From an uncultured Collinsella sp. (GTDB lineage Bacteria > Actinomycetota > Coriobacteriia > Coriobacteriales > Coriobacteriaceae), in assembly GCA_902470765.1 (NCBI GenBank), contig CABRHW010000007.1, positions 30,271 through 94,270 on the forward strand: a stretch of DNA of 64,000 nt. Direction: 5' to 3'. The first letter of the stretch is position 1; the number at the start of each line of letters is the position of its first letter. Below are positions 16,097 through 24,640 of this stretch, piece after piece. The notes below the pieces were generated by a model. That model saw only the letters and a list, made by a program, of their open reading frames with translations. It was not told where the DNA came from and did not search any database. The position numbers were made by a program, and so were the translations under genes.

Positions 16097-16116
16097 TTTG
16101 GTCAGCTTTTGGTTTG
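16097..16116 (+). promoter_or_regulatory. putative competence box upstream of yraN-comM-dprA
   Basis: The 20-mer TTTGGTCAGCTTTTGGTTTG, identical to 44647-44666 upstream of comEA. It contains TTTGGT twice, 11 bases apart, as expected for a tandem protein-binding site on one helix face. It lies 71 bases upstream of the yraN ATG and just after the rnhB terminator. No normal -10 box follows at 17 bases. Confidence 0.6.
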
Positions 16117-16187
16117 CTTCCGGTACTTACCCGCATGAAAGGTGCCCTCATCATCGGGGCAATGCAGCGCGCGGGAAAGGAGACCCC

Positions 16188-16673
16188 ATGAGTGCCGCAA
16201 GCAAAAAGAGCAAGACGCAGCAGCTCAAGGAGCGTTGGGAAAACGGCGAGCTCGACTGCGGGGCGATGACGCCCGAGTTTATCAAGGGACTCAGTCCCCG
16301 CGAGCTGGGCATGCTGGGCGAGCTGATCACCATCGACTACTTTAACGAGCGCGGCTACACCTTGCTGGAGCAGGGTTATCGTTGCACCGAGGGCGAGGCC
16401 GATCTGGTGCTGCTCGATGAGCTCGACGATGTCGTGGTGATGGCCGAGGTCAAGACCAGACGCGTCGCACTGGATTGCAACACGCGGGTCTTTCCCGAGG
16501 AGGCCGTGGACGCCCAAAAACAACGCCGCTACCGCCGCATCGCAAGTTGCTATCTCATGGAGCATTATCCGCTCAAGGCGATTCGCTTCGATGCCGTGGG
16601 TGTCACCATTCGCGGCGGGCATATCGCCGAGATCGAGCATCAGTACAACGCATTCGATTGGCAGGTGTCGTGA
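16188..16673 (+). CDS. YraN/UPF0102-family putative endonuclease
   Basis: UPF0102 proteins have a restriction-endonuclease-like (PD-(D/E)xK) fold. Visible are GELITIDYFNERGYTLLEQ, the acidic pair in CTEGEADLVLLDE, and the EVKTR motif in VVMAEVKTRRV, followed by EEAVDAQKQRRYRRIA. The role is poorly established; its constant neighbourhood with comM and dprA suggests DNA processing. There is an N-terminal extension of about 40 residues with a Lys-rich start. ATG 16188 follows AAAGGAGA. The stop codon overlaps the ATG of the next gene (TGATG), implying translational coupling. Confidence 0.88.
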   Translation: MSAASKKSKTQQLKERWENGELDCGAMTPEFIKGLSPRELGMLGELITIDYFNERGYTLLEQGYRCTEGEADLVLLDELDDVVVMAEVKTRRVALDCNTRVFPEEAVDAQKQRRYRRIASCYLMEHYPLKAIRFDAVGVTIRGGHIAEIEHQYNAFDWQVS

Positions 16674-18196
16674 TGGCGTTCGAGACGTTTGCCGTTCACG
16701 CGGCCTGCATCCGCGGCGTCGAGGCAATTCCCGTCACGGTCGAGGTCTCGCTTGCCGGCGGCGTTCCGGGTATTCAGATGCTCGGCATTCCGAGTATGGA
16801 GGTGATGGAGTCACGCGGTCGTATTCGCTGTGCGATGCGCTCCGCCGGGTTCGAGATCCCGCGCTCGGGCATTACGGTCAATCTGGCGCCCGGCGATATT
16901 CGCAAGACCGGTAGCGGCTTTGATCTGCCCATCGCCATCGCGGTGTTGGCGGCCGATGGGCAGATTCCCCGTGACAACCTCGATCGCTGCCTTATCGCCG
17001 GCGAGCTCGGCTTGGACGGTACGGTGCTTCCCGTCAAGGGCGAGGTGGCGTTTCAGCTGCTGGCTCGCGACATGGGGCTGTCCTTTATCGCCGGCAGGTC
17101 CGATCAGCATGTGCCGCTTGCGGGCGTTGATTGCGGCTTTATCGATCATCTGTCTCAGCTTGCTCGCGGCATGGGCGATGCCGTGCGTCATTATCTGGAT
17201 TCCGAGGGTGTTGAGACGACCTTTGAGCCCGAACTCGACTATGCCGATGTGCTGGGGCATGAAGTCGCTAAACGCGGCATGGCGCTTGCGGCCGCCGGCG
17301 AGCTCGGCCTGCTCATGATCGGCTCGCCCGGTTCGGGTAAGACCATGCTCGCGCGCCGTATGACCGGCATTCTGCCCGAGCTTTCCGTTGAGGACCAGCA
17401 GGAAGCGCTGTGCATCCATTCGGTTTTGGGTGAGAACATCGATGGCTTATTGGCAGGTCATCGGCCGTTTCGAAGTCCCCATCACAGCATATCAACGGCT
17501 GGCCTCATTGGCGGAGGGCGCCCGGTGCATCCGGGTGAGATCAGCCTGGCTCATGGCGGCGTGCTCTTTTTGGACGAGCTTGCTGAGTTTCCCACGGGTG
17601 TGCTGCAGACGCTGCGTCAGCCCATCGAACGCGGCTACGTCAGGATCGTACGCGTCGACGGGGCCTTTACCTTCCCGTCGCGCTTTCAGCTGCTGGCTGC
17701 GAGTAACCCTTGCCCCTGCGGCTTCTTGGGTGATCGCGAGGTGCCGTGTCGCTGCTCGGCGGCGATGGTCGAGCGCTATCGGTCTAAACTGCGCGGTCCT
17801 TTGGCCGACCGTATCGACATGATGATCGATGTGACCCGTCCCGACCCCCAAGTGATTATCGAGGGTGCGGAGGGTATGTCGTCTGCCGAGTTACGTGACT
17901 ACGTTGTGCGCGGTCGCGCTTTTCGCGCTTGGCGCGAATCCCGTATGGACGATGCGGATGCCGAGGCCGAGGATGACGAGACACGGTCCATTGACGGCGT
18001 CGTTTCGACCTTTGAGCTCGATGATGCGGCGGAGAAGTGTGTGCTCGGCCTGTCGAAGCGCACACATCTCACGGGTCGCGGCATTGTGCGACTGGTGCGT
18101 ATCGCGCGTACAATCGCCGACGTCGCCGAGAGCGAGCAGGTGACGCAGGACCACGTGCTCGAGGCAGCGATGTACCAGGGAAGGAGGGACCAATGA
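16673..18196 (+). CDS. comM: YifB/ComM-family Mg-chelatase-like AAA+ ATPase
   Basis: ComM-type hexameric helicase. The Vibrio and Haemophilus proteins promote branch migration during natural transformation; YifB is the E. coli homologue. The N-terminal Lon-like (ChlI) domain reads VEVSLAGGVPGIQMLGIPS and GFDLPIAIAVLAADG. The AAA+ domain has Walker A GSPGSGKTMLARRM and Walker B ILFLDELAEF-like GVLFLDELAEFPTG. A Cys-rich loop NPCPCGFLGDREVPCRCS follows, then a C-terminal domain ending in LTGRGIVRLVRIARTIAD. Length of 507 residues is full. It overlaps yraN by one base and dprA by four (ATGA). Confidence 0.95.
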   Translation: MAFETFAVHAACIRGVEAIPVTVEVSLAGGVPGIQMLGIPSMEVMESRGRIRCAMRSAGFEIPRSGITVNLAPGDIRKTGSGFDLPIAIAVLAADGQIPRDNLDRCLIAGELGLDGTVLPVKGEVAFQLLARDMGLSFIAGRSDQHVPLAGVDCGFIDHLSQLARGMGDAVRHYLDSEGVETTFEPELDYADVLGHEVAKRGMALAAAGELGLLMIGSPGSGKTMLARRMTGILPELSVEDQQEALCIHSVLGENIDGLLAGHRPFRSPHHSISTAGLIGGGRPVHPGEISLAHGGVLFLDELAEFPTGVLQTLRQPIERGYVRIVRVDGAFTFPSRFQLLAASNPCPCGFLGDREVPCRCSAAMVERYRSKLRGPLADRIDMMIDVTRPDPQVIIEGAEGMSSAELRDYVVRGRAFRAWRESRMDDADAEAEDDETRSIDGVVSTFELDDAAEKCVLGLSKRTHLTGRGIVRLVRIARTIADVAESEQVTQDHVLEAAMYQGRRDQ

Positions 18197-19128
18197 TGGC
18201 CGAGGGGACCTACGAGCTGCATCCAGGTGATGCGTTGTATCCCGAGACCGTTTTGGAGCTTTCTGATGTACCCCAGACGCTCTATGTGCGCGGCAACCCC
18301 GAGGTGCTTTCGACGCCCGCGCTCTCCATCATCGGCGCGCGCAAGGCCTCGCCGTATGGTCTTGCCGTGGCAGAGCTTGCGGCAAAGGTGGCGGTCGAGG
18401 CGGGAGTGACGGTAGTTTCGGGCGGCGCGGTCGGTTGTGACCAGGCCTCGGGTTGGGCTGCGGTCAACGCCGGCGGCAAACACGTCGTGGTGCTGGGGAC
18501 GGGCGCCGACGTGGTCTACCCGCGTTCGAGCGCGGGGCTTATTATGCGCACGCTCGATACGGGTGGCGCGGTCGTGTCGATCTCTCCGTGGGGCATGGGT
18601 CCGCGCAAGTTTGCCTTTCCGCGCCGCAATCGCGTGATCGCGGCCCTGTCGCAAGCCCTTTTTGTTTCCGAGGCGGGTATGCCTTCCGGGACGTTTTCTA
18701 CAGCCGAGGCTGCTATGGATTTGGGGCGCGAACTTCTTGTCGTGCCGGGGTCGATCCTATCGCCCGAGTCGCGTGGCACGAATTACCTCATTGCGAACGG
18801 TGCTTGCTGCATCATCGACGAGGAATCTATCGAGATGGCTATCTCACGCATCTACGGCACCCTGCGCTACTCGCGCCCCGATGCTCCCGGCATTGCCGAC
18901 CTGGATCCAACGCAGCAGACCGTGATGCATGCGCTCATCGCCTCTCCGCTCAAGGTCGACGACATCGCGGCGCTCGTCGCGCTCGATGCTGTCGGCGTAC
19001 TCAAACTCTTGGGTTCGCTTGAACTCGAGGGCCTTATCGAGCGCATGATGGATGGAAGGTATGCGCCCTCCAAGTTTGCCCTTCACGCCCAGACGCCCTT
19101 CGGTCACAATGGAAAACGTGTCAATTAG
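18193..19128 (+). CDS. dprA: DNA-processing protein DprA
   Basis: Loads RecA onto incoming single-stranded DNA during transformation and shields it. The Rossmann-like DprA domain is recognisable: LYVRGNPEVL, SIIGARKASPYG, VSGGAVGCDQASGWAAVNAG, VVLGTGADVVYPRSS, FPRRNRVIAALSQALFVSEA and LVVPGSILSPESRGTNYLIANGA (as two motifs). A winged-helix-like C-terminal segment (VDDIAALVALDAVGVLKLLGSLELEG) is present. SGGAVGCDQAS departs from the common SGLARGIDxxAH, so nucleotide or DNA contacts may differ. ATG 18193 overlaps the comM stop. A topA gene, often next in Firmicutes, is missing here. Confidence 0.95.
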   Translation: MMAEGTYELHPGDALYPETVLELSDVPQTLYVRGNPEVLSTPALSIIGARKASPYGLAVAELAAKVAVEAGVTVVSGGAVGCDQASGWAAVNAGGKHVVVLGTGADVVYPRSSAGLIMRTLDTGGAVVSISPWGMGPRKFAFPRRNRVIAALSQALFVSEAGMPSGTFSTAEAAMDLGRELLVVPGSILSPESRGTNYLIANGACCIIDEESIEMAISRIYGTLRYSRPDAPGIADLDPTQQTVMHALIASPLKVDDIAALVALDAVGVLKLLGSLELEGLIERMMDGRYAPSKFALHAQTPFGHNGKRVN

Positions 19129-19142
19129 AAAGGTGTTTGCAG

Positions 19143-20480
19143 ATGCAGTTCGATCAGGTGACGGTTATCGGTGGCGGTCTGGCGGGTTCGGAATGCGCGA
19201 TCCAGCTGGCAGACCGCGGTTTTGCCGTAAAGCTGTGCGAGATGCGCCCCCAGGTTAGCTCCCCGGCTCACCATACCGATCACTTGGCAGAGCTCGTCTG
19301 CTCCAATTCGTTTAAGTCGACCCGTCCGGATTCCGCGGCTGGTTTGCTGAAGGCCGAGCTTAAGCGCATGGGTTCAGTCCTGCTCGATTGCGCCCATCGC
19401 GCGGCTGTTCCCGCTGGCGGTGCCCTGGCGGTCGACCGCGTCAAGTTTTCCGAGCTTGTCGAGGCCGAGGTTGCCGCCCGTCCCAATATCGAGGTCGTGC
19501 ACGGCGAGGTCACGCAGATTCCCGAGGGCCACGTGGTCATTGCCGCGGGCCCGCTGTGTTCACCGGCTCTGAGCGAAGAGGTCATGAAGCTCGTCGGTGG
19601 CGACGCCCTTGCGTTCTTCGATGCCGCGGCGCCGATCGTCGATGCCTCCACGCTCGATATGGACGTGCTGTTTTCGCAGTCGCGCTACGAGGAGCAGGGG
19701 AGCGGCGACTATCTCAACGCTCCGCTCAACAAGGAGGAGTACGAGGCCTTTATCGAGGCACTTACCACGGCCGACCGCGTGGTGCTCAAAGACTTTGAGG
19801 GCGGCGATCTGTTCCAGGCCTGCCAGCCTGCCGAGGAAGTTGCGCGCACCGGCAAGGACGCCATTCGCTTTGGCGCCATGAAGCCCGTCGGCCTCACCGA
19901 CCCGCGTACCGGACGTCGCCCCTGGGCGGCGATTCAGCTGCGTGCCGAGAACAAGGAGAAGACCGCCTATAACCTGGTGGGCTTCCAGACAAACCTGACC
20001 TTTGGCGAGCAGAAGCGCGTCTTCCATATGGTGCCGGGCCTGGAGAACGCTGAGTTCTTCCGCTACGGTGTCATGCACCGCAATACCTTTGTCGACGCCC
20101 CGCACGTGCTCGATGGCACCTTTGCCGTGCCCGGTACCGGCGTGCGCCTGGCCGGTCAGATCACCGGCACCGAGGGGTACATGGAAGCCGTGGCGACCGG
20201 TCTGCTCGCGGCGCTCAACACCCATGCCGAGGCTATCGGTGTCGCGGGCGTCGAGTTGCCGCGCGTGGGCGCCCTGGGTGCGCTCGTGGGCTATGCGACC
20301 GATCCTGCCACCGTGGGCTATCAGCCTATGCATGTCAACTTTGGCCTGGTGCCGCCACTCGAGGATGGTAAGCGCCGCAGCAAGCGCGACCGCTACCAGG
20401 CCTATGCGGACCGTGCGCTCGAGGCCCTTGATGCCTATCTGGCCACTCGTCCTGATCTGTTTGGAGGCGACCGGTCATAG
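19143..20480 (+). CDS. trmFO: methylenetetrahydrofolate-tRNA-(uracil-5)-methyltransferase TrmFO
   Basis: FAD- and folate-dependent enzyme forming ribothymidine at U54 of tRNA. The N-terminal FAD-binding motif VTVIGGGLAGSECAIQLADRG is followed by LCEMRP, HHTDHLAELVCSNSFKS, and the conserved C-terminal GQITGTEGYMEA and PMHVNFGL. Length of 445 residues is normal. ATG 19143 follows an AGAAAGG ribosome-binding site. It lies 14 bases after dprA and its stop overlaps the probable xerC start, continuing the Firmicutes-like dprA-trmFO-xerC order. Confidence 0.97.
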   Translation: MQFDQVTVIGGGLAGSECAIQLADRGFAVKLCEMRPQVSSPAHHTDHLAELVCSNSFKSTRPDSAAGLLKAELKRMGSVLLDCAHRAAVPAGGALAVDRVKFSELVEAEVAARPNIEVVHGEVTQIPEGHVVIAAGPLCSPALSEEVMKLVGGDALAFFDAAAPIVDASTLDMDVLFSQSRYEEQGSGDYLNAPLNKEEYEAFIEALTTADRVVLKDFEGGDLFQACQPAEEVARTGKDAIRFGAMKPVGLTDPRTGRRPWAAIQLRAENKEKTAYNLVGFQTNLTFGEQKRVFHMVPGLENAEFFRYGVMHRNTFVDAPHVLDGTFAVPGTGVRLAGQITGTEGYMEAVATGLLAALNTHAEAIGVAGVELPRVGALGALVGYATDPATVGYQPMHVNFGLVPPLEDGKRRSKRDRYQAYADRALEALDAYLATRPDLFGGDRS

Positions 20481-21397
20481 CCTTTGACCTGTACGACACC
20501 GTCGACTCGTTTATCGCCTATATCTCACGTGTCGAGGGACTTTCTCCCAACACGGTGACGGCCTACGGCTCGAGGCTGGAGCGCTTTGCTGCCTGGTGCG
20601 AGCGCGAGGATATCGATGCTTTCGCTGCCGACGTGCGCACCATTCGCCGCTATCTTGCCGAGCTTTCGCGTGAGCAGGTGGCTCCCCGAACGCTTGCGGC
20701 GCATCTGTCGGCTATCCGATCGCTCTATCGATGGATGGCTGCCGAGGGGGTCGTGGAGGGCGATGTGGTCTCGGCAATTTCCTCGCCCAAGCTCCCGCGC
20801 GATCTACCCGGTGTGCTGACGACCCAACAGGTGGAGGCGCTGCTCAAGACGCCTGATACCTCAACACCCGCGGGACTGCGCGATGCGGCGATGCTCGAGC
20901 TGCTCTATGCCTCGGGCGCCCGTATCTCTGAGCTCGCAGCACTCAATGTGGAGTCCATTGCGAGGTCCGAACGCACGCTGCGCCTGTGGGGCAAGGGGAG
21001 CAAAGAACGTATCGTCCCTCTGTATCGTCGTGCGCTCGAGGCGACGCGTCTCTATATTGAGGAGGGGAGGCCGGAGTTGCTCGCTCAGGCAAAGCGTCGT
21101 GACCCCGCTACCGGGCCGCATCCGCTGCTTATATCGGCGCGCGGTAATCGCATGAGTGCCGCCATACTCAGGCGGCGGTTTCATATGTTGGCGACGCTCG
21201 CCGGCATTCCGGCCGACATCGCCCCGCATGCGATGCGCCATACCTTTGCGACCGACTTGCTCGAGGGCGGCGCGGACCTGCGCTCGGTTCAAGAGCTGCT
21301 GGGTCATGCGAGCCTGTCCACGACGCAGATCTACACGCATCTCACACCCGATCGGCTCAAACGTGCCGTGGCTCAAGCCCATCCCCGAGGCGAATAG
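20477..21397 (+). CDS. xerC: tyrosine recombinase XerC-like, unusual start codon
   Basis: Site-specific recombinase for chromosome dimer resolution. Catalytic residues are visible: Arg in YASGARISELAAL, Lys in GKGSKERIVPL, HxxR in PHAMRHTFATDL, and His/Tyr in LGHASLSTTQIYTHL. The first standard start in frame is GTG 20555, but the conserved N-terminal core-binding motif GLSPNTV is encoded just upstream of it in the same frame. The open frame upstream runs to a stop at 20453-20455 and contains no ATG, GTG or TTG, only ATA 20477 and CTG 20489. ATA 20477 lies 9 bases after GGAGG and overlaps the trmFO stop (ATAG), so I place the start there provisionally. Confidence 0.85.
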   Translation: MAFDLYDTVDSFIAYISRVEGLSPNTVTAYGSRLERFAAWCEREDIDAFAADVRTIRRYLAELSREQVAPRTLAAHLSAIRSLYRWMAAEGVVEGDVVSAISSPKLPRDLPGVLTTQQVEALLKTPDTSTPAGLRDAAMLELLYASGARISELAALNVESIARSERTLRLWGKGSKERIVPLYRRALEATRLYIEEGRPELLAQAKRRDPATGPHPLLISARGNRMSAAILRRRFHMLATLAGIPADIAPHAMRHTFATDLLEGGADLRSVQELLGHASLSTTQIYTHLTPDRLKRAVAQAHPRGE

Positions 21398-21446
21398 TGG
21401 CTGGGACGTCCCGCGCCGCACTAAGGTGTGTGGTTTTGATTGCGGG

Positions 21447-21475
21447 TTGGCATGAAGAAGCATTCCTGCTATCAT
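21447..21475 (+). promoter_or_regulatory. promoter of rpsB-tsf
   Basis: TTGGCA, 17 bases, TATCAT, with an extended -10 (TGC before TATCAT). It leaves a leader of about 135 bases before rpsB, long enough for autoregulation. I see G+C-rich pairing potential in the leader (GCGCGG repeats) but no family I can name. Confidence 0.7.
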
Positions 21476-21616
21476 TCATCGGGTTGCTTCACGGCAACAT
21501 GTTTTTATCACGCACGCGCGGCTACTTCATACCGTGGTGCCCGGGCTTTGGTAGCACATGTCCGGGTTGGTTTTGGAGGATGACCCCGCGCGGAGGCAAA
21601 CCACAGGAGGTTTAAC

Positions 21617-22345
21617 ATGGCTACCAAGATTAATATCCGCACCCTGCTCGAGGCCGGCTGCCACTTCGGTCACCAGACCCGTCGCTGGAACCCCAAGATG
21701 AAGCCGTTCATCTTCGGTGAGCGCAACGGCATCTACATCCTCGACCTCAAGCAGACCATCCTCGACGCCGACCAGGCCTACACCTTCGTCAAGAACGTCG
21801 CCAAGGGCGGCAACGTGCTGTTCGTCGGCACCAAGAAGCAGGCTCAGGAGGCCGTCAAGAACGCTGCTGAGCGCGCCAACATGCCTTACATCAACCAGCG
21901 TTGGCTCGGCGGCATGCTGACCAACTTCGTCACCATCCGCTCCCGCATCAACCGCATGGAGGAGCTCGAGGCCATGGTCGAGGACGGCCGCATGGCAGTG
22001 CTCCCCAAGAAGGAGCAGGCTGTTCTCGGCAAGGAGCTCACCAAGCTCCAGACCAACCTCGGTGGCGCCCGCGACATGAAGGGTCTGCCCCAGGCTCTCT
22101 TCGTCATCGACACCAAGCGCGAGGAGAACGCCATCAAGGAGGCTCAGCGCCTGAACATCCCCGTCGTCGCTCTGATCGACACCAACTCCGATCCCGACGA
22201 GGTCGAGTACGGCATCCCCTGCAACGATGACGCTATCTCTGCTGTCACCCTTATGTGCGAGCTCATGGCTGACGCCTGCCTCGCTGGCTCCGGCAAGGAG
22301 CAGGTCTCCGAGGCCGAGATGGCCGCTGAGCCCAAGGCCGAGTAA
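21617..22345 (+). CDS. rpsB: 30S ribosomal protein S2 (uS2)
   Basis: S2 sits on the 30S solvent side. Diagnostic motifs are INIRTLLEAGCHFGHQTRRWNPKMKP (seen as EAGCHFGHQTRRWNPKMKP), GIYILDLKQT, VLFVGTKKQAQE, QRWLGGMLTNF and PVVALIDTNSDPDEVEYGIP. Length of 242 residues is normal. ATG 21617 follows ACAGGAGGT, a near-perfect ribosome-binding site. It is followed by tsf 45 bases downstream, the nearly universal rpsB-tsf pair. Confidence 0.98.
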   Translation: MATKINIRTLLEAGCHFGHQTRRWNPKMKPFIFGERNGIYILDLKQTILDADQAYTFVKNVAKGGNVLFVGTKKQAQEAVKNAAERANMPYINQRWLGGMLTNFVTIRSRINRMEELEAMVEDGRMAVLPKKEQAVLGKELTKLQTNLGGARDMKGLPQALFVIDTKREENAIKEAQRLNIPVVALIDTNSDPDEVEYGIPCNDDAISAVTLMCELMADACLAGSGKEQVSEAEMAAEPKAE

Positions 22346-22390
22346 ATCAGTCTTAGTTAATTCTTTTTCATCTCTTTGAAAGGAACCACA

Positions 22391-23260
22391 ATGGCCCAGA
22401 TTACCGCCGCTATGGTCAAGCAGCTCCGCGAGATGACCGACTCCCCGATGATGGAGTGCAAGAAGGCTCTCGTCGAGGCTGACGGCGACATGGACGCCGC
22501 TGTCGACGTTCTGCGCAAGAACGGCCTCGCCAAGGCTGCTAAGAAGGCTGGCCGCGAGACCAACGAGGGCGCTGTAGCCGCGTTCGTCTCCGAGGATGGC
22601 AAGACCGGCGCTCTGCTTGAGCTCTCCTGCGAGACCGACTTCGTTGGCTCCAACGCCAAGTTCACCGGCTTTGCTTCCAAGGTCGCTGAGGTTGTCGCTA
22701 CCACCGAGCCTGCTGACGTCGACGCTCTGCTCGAGAAGCCGATGGGCGAGGAGACCGTTTCCTCCGAGCTCACCGAGATGATTCACATCATGGGCGAGAA
22801 CATGAAGATCTCCCGCTTCGCTGCCCGCAAGGCCGAGAACGGCGCGCTCGCTTCTTACATCCACATGGGTGGTAAGATCGGCGTTCTCGTCGAGTTCGCT
22901 TTCGAGAAGGCCGAGACCGCTCAGGCTGAGTCCTTCAAGACCTTCGCTCACGACGTTGCCCTTCAGGTTGCCGCCGTCGCCCCGATCTGCGCTACCCGCG
23001 AGCAGGTTCCGGCCGAGACCGTCGAGCACGAGAAGCAGATCTACATGGCTCAGGCTGCCGAGTCCGGCAAGCCCGAGGCCATCCAGGAGAAGATGGCTGT
23101 TGGCCGTCTGGAGAAGTTCTACAAGCAGTCCGTGCTCACCGAGCAGGAGTTCATCAAGGACAGCTCCCTCACCATCAAGAAGTACGCTGAGCAGGTCTCC
23201 AAGGAGCTCGGCGATACCATTACCGTCGTTGCCTTCGACCGTCTGGTCCGTGGCGAGTAA
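22391..23260 (+). CDS. tsf: elongation factor Ts
   Basis: Nucleotide-exchange factor for EF-Tu. The N-terminal UBA-like domain and signature are seen in MVKQLREMTDSPMMECKKAL and KKAGRETNEGAV. The core domain contains LSCETDFVGSNAKF, the conserved EF-Tu-contacting TDFV. Length of 289 residues is typical. ATG 22391 follows GAAAGGAA. A strong terminator follows, so rpsB-tsf is one transcription unit separate from pyrH. Confidence 0.98.
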   Translation: MAQITAAMVKQLREMTDSPMMECKKALVEADGDMDAAVDVLRKNGLAKAAKKAGRETNEGAVAAFVSEDGKTGALLELSCETDFVGSNAKFTGFASKVAEVVATTEPADVDALLEKPMGEETVSSELTEMIHIMGENMKISRFAARKAENGALASYIHMGGKIGVLVEFAFEKAETAQAESFKTFAHDVALQVAAVAPICATREQVPAETVEHEKQIYMAQAAESGKPEAIQEKMAVGRLEKFYKQSVLTEQEFIKDSSLTIKKYAEQVSKELGDTITVVAFDRLVRGE

Positions 23261-23284
23261 ATAAGCTCTTGTAGCTGGTAATGA

Positions 23285-23318
23285 GCAGGCTGTGGGTTTT
23301 ACTCACAGCCTGCTTTTT
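23285..23318 (+). terminator. intrinsic terminator of rpsB-tsf
   Basis: AGCAGGCTGTGGG / CTCACAGCCTGCT stem (23285-23313) followed by TTTTTC. Confidence 0.9.
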
Positions 23319-23342
23319 CATGGCTCTGAGCAGAGCCTTTGC

Positions 23343-23348
23343 TATCAT
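23343..23348 (+). promoter_or_regulatory. candidate extended -10 promoter of pyrH operon
   Basis: TGC-TATCAT 30 bases upstream of the pyrH start. The 7 bp hairpin GGCTCTG-AG-CAGAGCC lies immediately upstream, about where the -35 would be. The -35 is poor. Confidence 0.5.
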
Positions 23349-23377
23349 ATTGTGAGTCTAATTAAAGGAGGATCGTT

Positions 23378-24100
23378 TTGTCCGACATCCGATATAAACG
23401 CGTGCTTCTGAAGCTTTCCGGCGAAGCGCTGATGGGCGACGGCCACTACGGCATCGACCCCAAGGTTACCGACCATCTTGCCAAGCAGGTCAAGGAGCTG
23501 CTCGCCGTTGGCCATGAGGTCGGCGTCGTTGTCGGCGGCGGCAACATTTTCCGCGGCATGGCCGGCGCTGCCGGTGGTATGGAGCGCGCCCAGGCCGATT
23601 ACATGGGCATGCTTGCGACCGTCATGAACGCGCTTGCCCTGCAGGATGCCTTCGAGCATAACGATGTTCCCTGCCGCGTGATGAGCGCTATCCAGATGAA
23701 TGAGATTTGCGAGCCCTATATTCGCCGTCGCGCCATCAACCACCTGTCCAAGGGCAACGTCGTTATCTTCGCTGCCGGTTCGGGCAATCCGTACTTTACG
23801 ACCGACACCGCCGCGGCCCTTCGTGCTTGCGAGATTGGTGCCGAGATTCTGATTAAGGCGACCAAGGTCGACGGTATCTACGACAAGGATCCCGTCAAGT
23901 GCGCTGACGCCGTCCGCTTTGACAAGATCACCTATCACGAGGTGCTCGTCCGCGGCCTGCAGGTTATGGATTCCACGGCTACGGCTCTTTGCCAGGACAA
24001 CCGTATGCCCATTTTGGTCCTCAACATCGATGGCGAGGACACCGTCAAGCGCGCGCTCGCGGGTGAGCCCGTCGGCACGCTCGTCTATCAGGAGGATTAA
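23378..24100 (+). CDS. pyrH: UMP kinase
   Basis: Hexameric bacterial UMP kinase, UMP + ATP to UDP, of the amino-acid kinase fold. Motifs are RVLLKLSGEALMGDG, VGVVVGGGNIFRG, NHLSKGNVVIFAAGSGNPYFTTDTAAALRA (as GTGNP-like AAGSGNPYFTTDTAA) and KATKVDGIYDKDP. TTG 23378 is used because AAAGGAGG lies at good spacing and the protein then begins with the usual short N-terminus. It opens the pyrH-frr-uppS-cdsA-dxr-rseP-ispG-proS run, in which gaps are a few bases at most. Confidence 0.97.
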   Translation: MSDIRYKRVLLKLSGEALMGDGHYGIDPKVTDHLAKQVKELLAVGHEVGVVVGGGNIFRGMAGAAGGMERAQADYMGMLATVMNALALQDAFEHNDVPCRVMSAIQMNEICEPYIRRRAINHLSKGNVVIFAAGSGNPYFTTDTAAALRACEIGAEILIKATKVDGIYDKDPVKCADAVRFDKITYHEVLVRGLQVMDSTATALCQDNRMPILVLNIDGEDTVKRALAGEPVGTLVYQED

Positions 24101-24102
24101 GC

Positions 24103-24639
24103 ATGGCAGAGAACATCACCGCCCACATGGACAAGTCGCTCGAGTCCCTCAAGCACAACTTCTCCAAGGTCCGCACCGGCCGCGCCAACGCCAACATTCT
24201 GTCTGACATCACCGTCGACTACTACGGTGTCCCCACGCCGGTCACGCAGGTTGCCGCCGTTAAGACCCCCGAGGCCCACATGCTGCTCATCGAGCCGTGG
24301 GACAAGGCGCTCATTAACGCCATCGTCAAGGCTATCAGCGCCTCCGACCTGGGCATTACCCCCAACTCCGATGGCACCGTCGTGCGTCTGCCGTTCCCGG
24401 CTCCCACGGAGGAGCGTCGTCGCGAGCTCGTCAAGGAGTGCCGCGAGTACGCTGAGCAGGCCAAGGTCTCCATCCGCAACATCCGTCGCGACTTTAACAA
24501 CAAGCTCGAGCGCGACGAGGAGCTCACCGAGGACGATGTTCGCCGCGAGCAGGCCAAGGTCCAGAAGCATACCGACGAGTATGTTGCCAAGGTCGAGGAG
24601 CTTCTGAAGGAAAAAGAAGCCGAGGTCATGGAGATCTAA
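24103..24639 (+). CDS. frr: ribosome recycling factor
   Basis: With EF-G, splits post-termination ribosomes. Signatures are MDKSLESLKHNFSKVRTGRANANIL, VDYYGVPTPVTQVA, PWDKALINAIVKAISASDLGITPNSDG (as WDKALINAI and LGITPNSDG), and the C-terminal KVEELLKEKEAEVMEI. At 178 residues it is slightly shorter than the 185 of E. coli, missing a few N-terminal residues. It starts 2 bases after the pyrH stop. Confidence 0.97.
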   Translation: MAENITAHMDKSLESLKHNFSKVRTGRANANILSDITVDYYGVPTPVTQVAAVKTPEAHMLLIEPWDKALINAIVKAISASDLGITPNSDGTVVRLPFPAPTEERRRELVKECREYAEQAKVSIRNIRRDFNNKLERDEELTEDDVRREQAKVQKHTDEYVAKVEELLKEKEAEVMEI

Positions 24640-24640
24640 G

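Noticed and set aside
21482..21616. S2-type ribosomal leader RNA upstream of rpsB.
   Set aside because: The length is suitable, but I could not recognise the defining pairings of a known family, so I list only the promoter.
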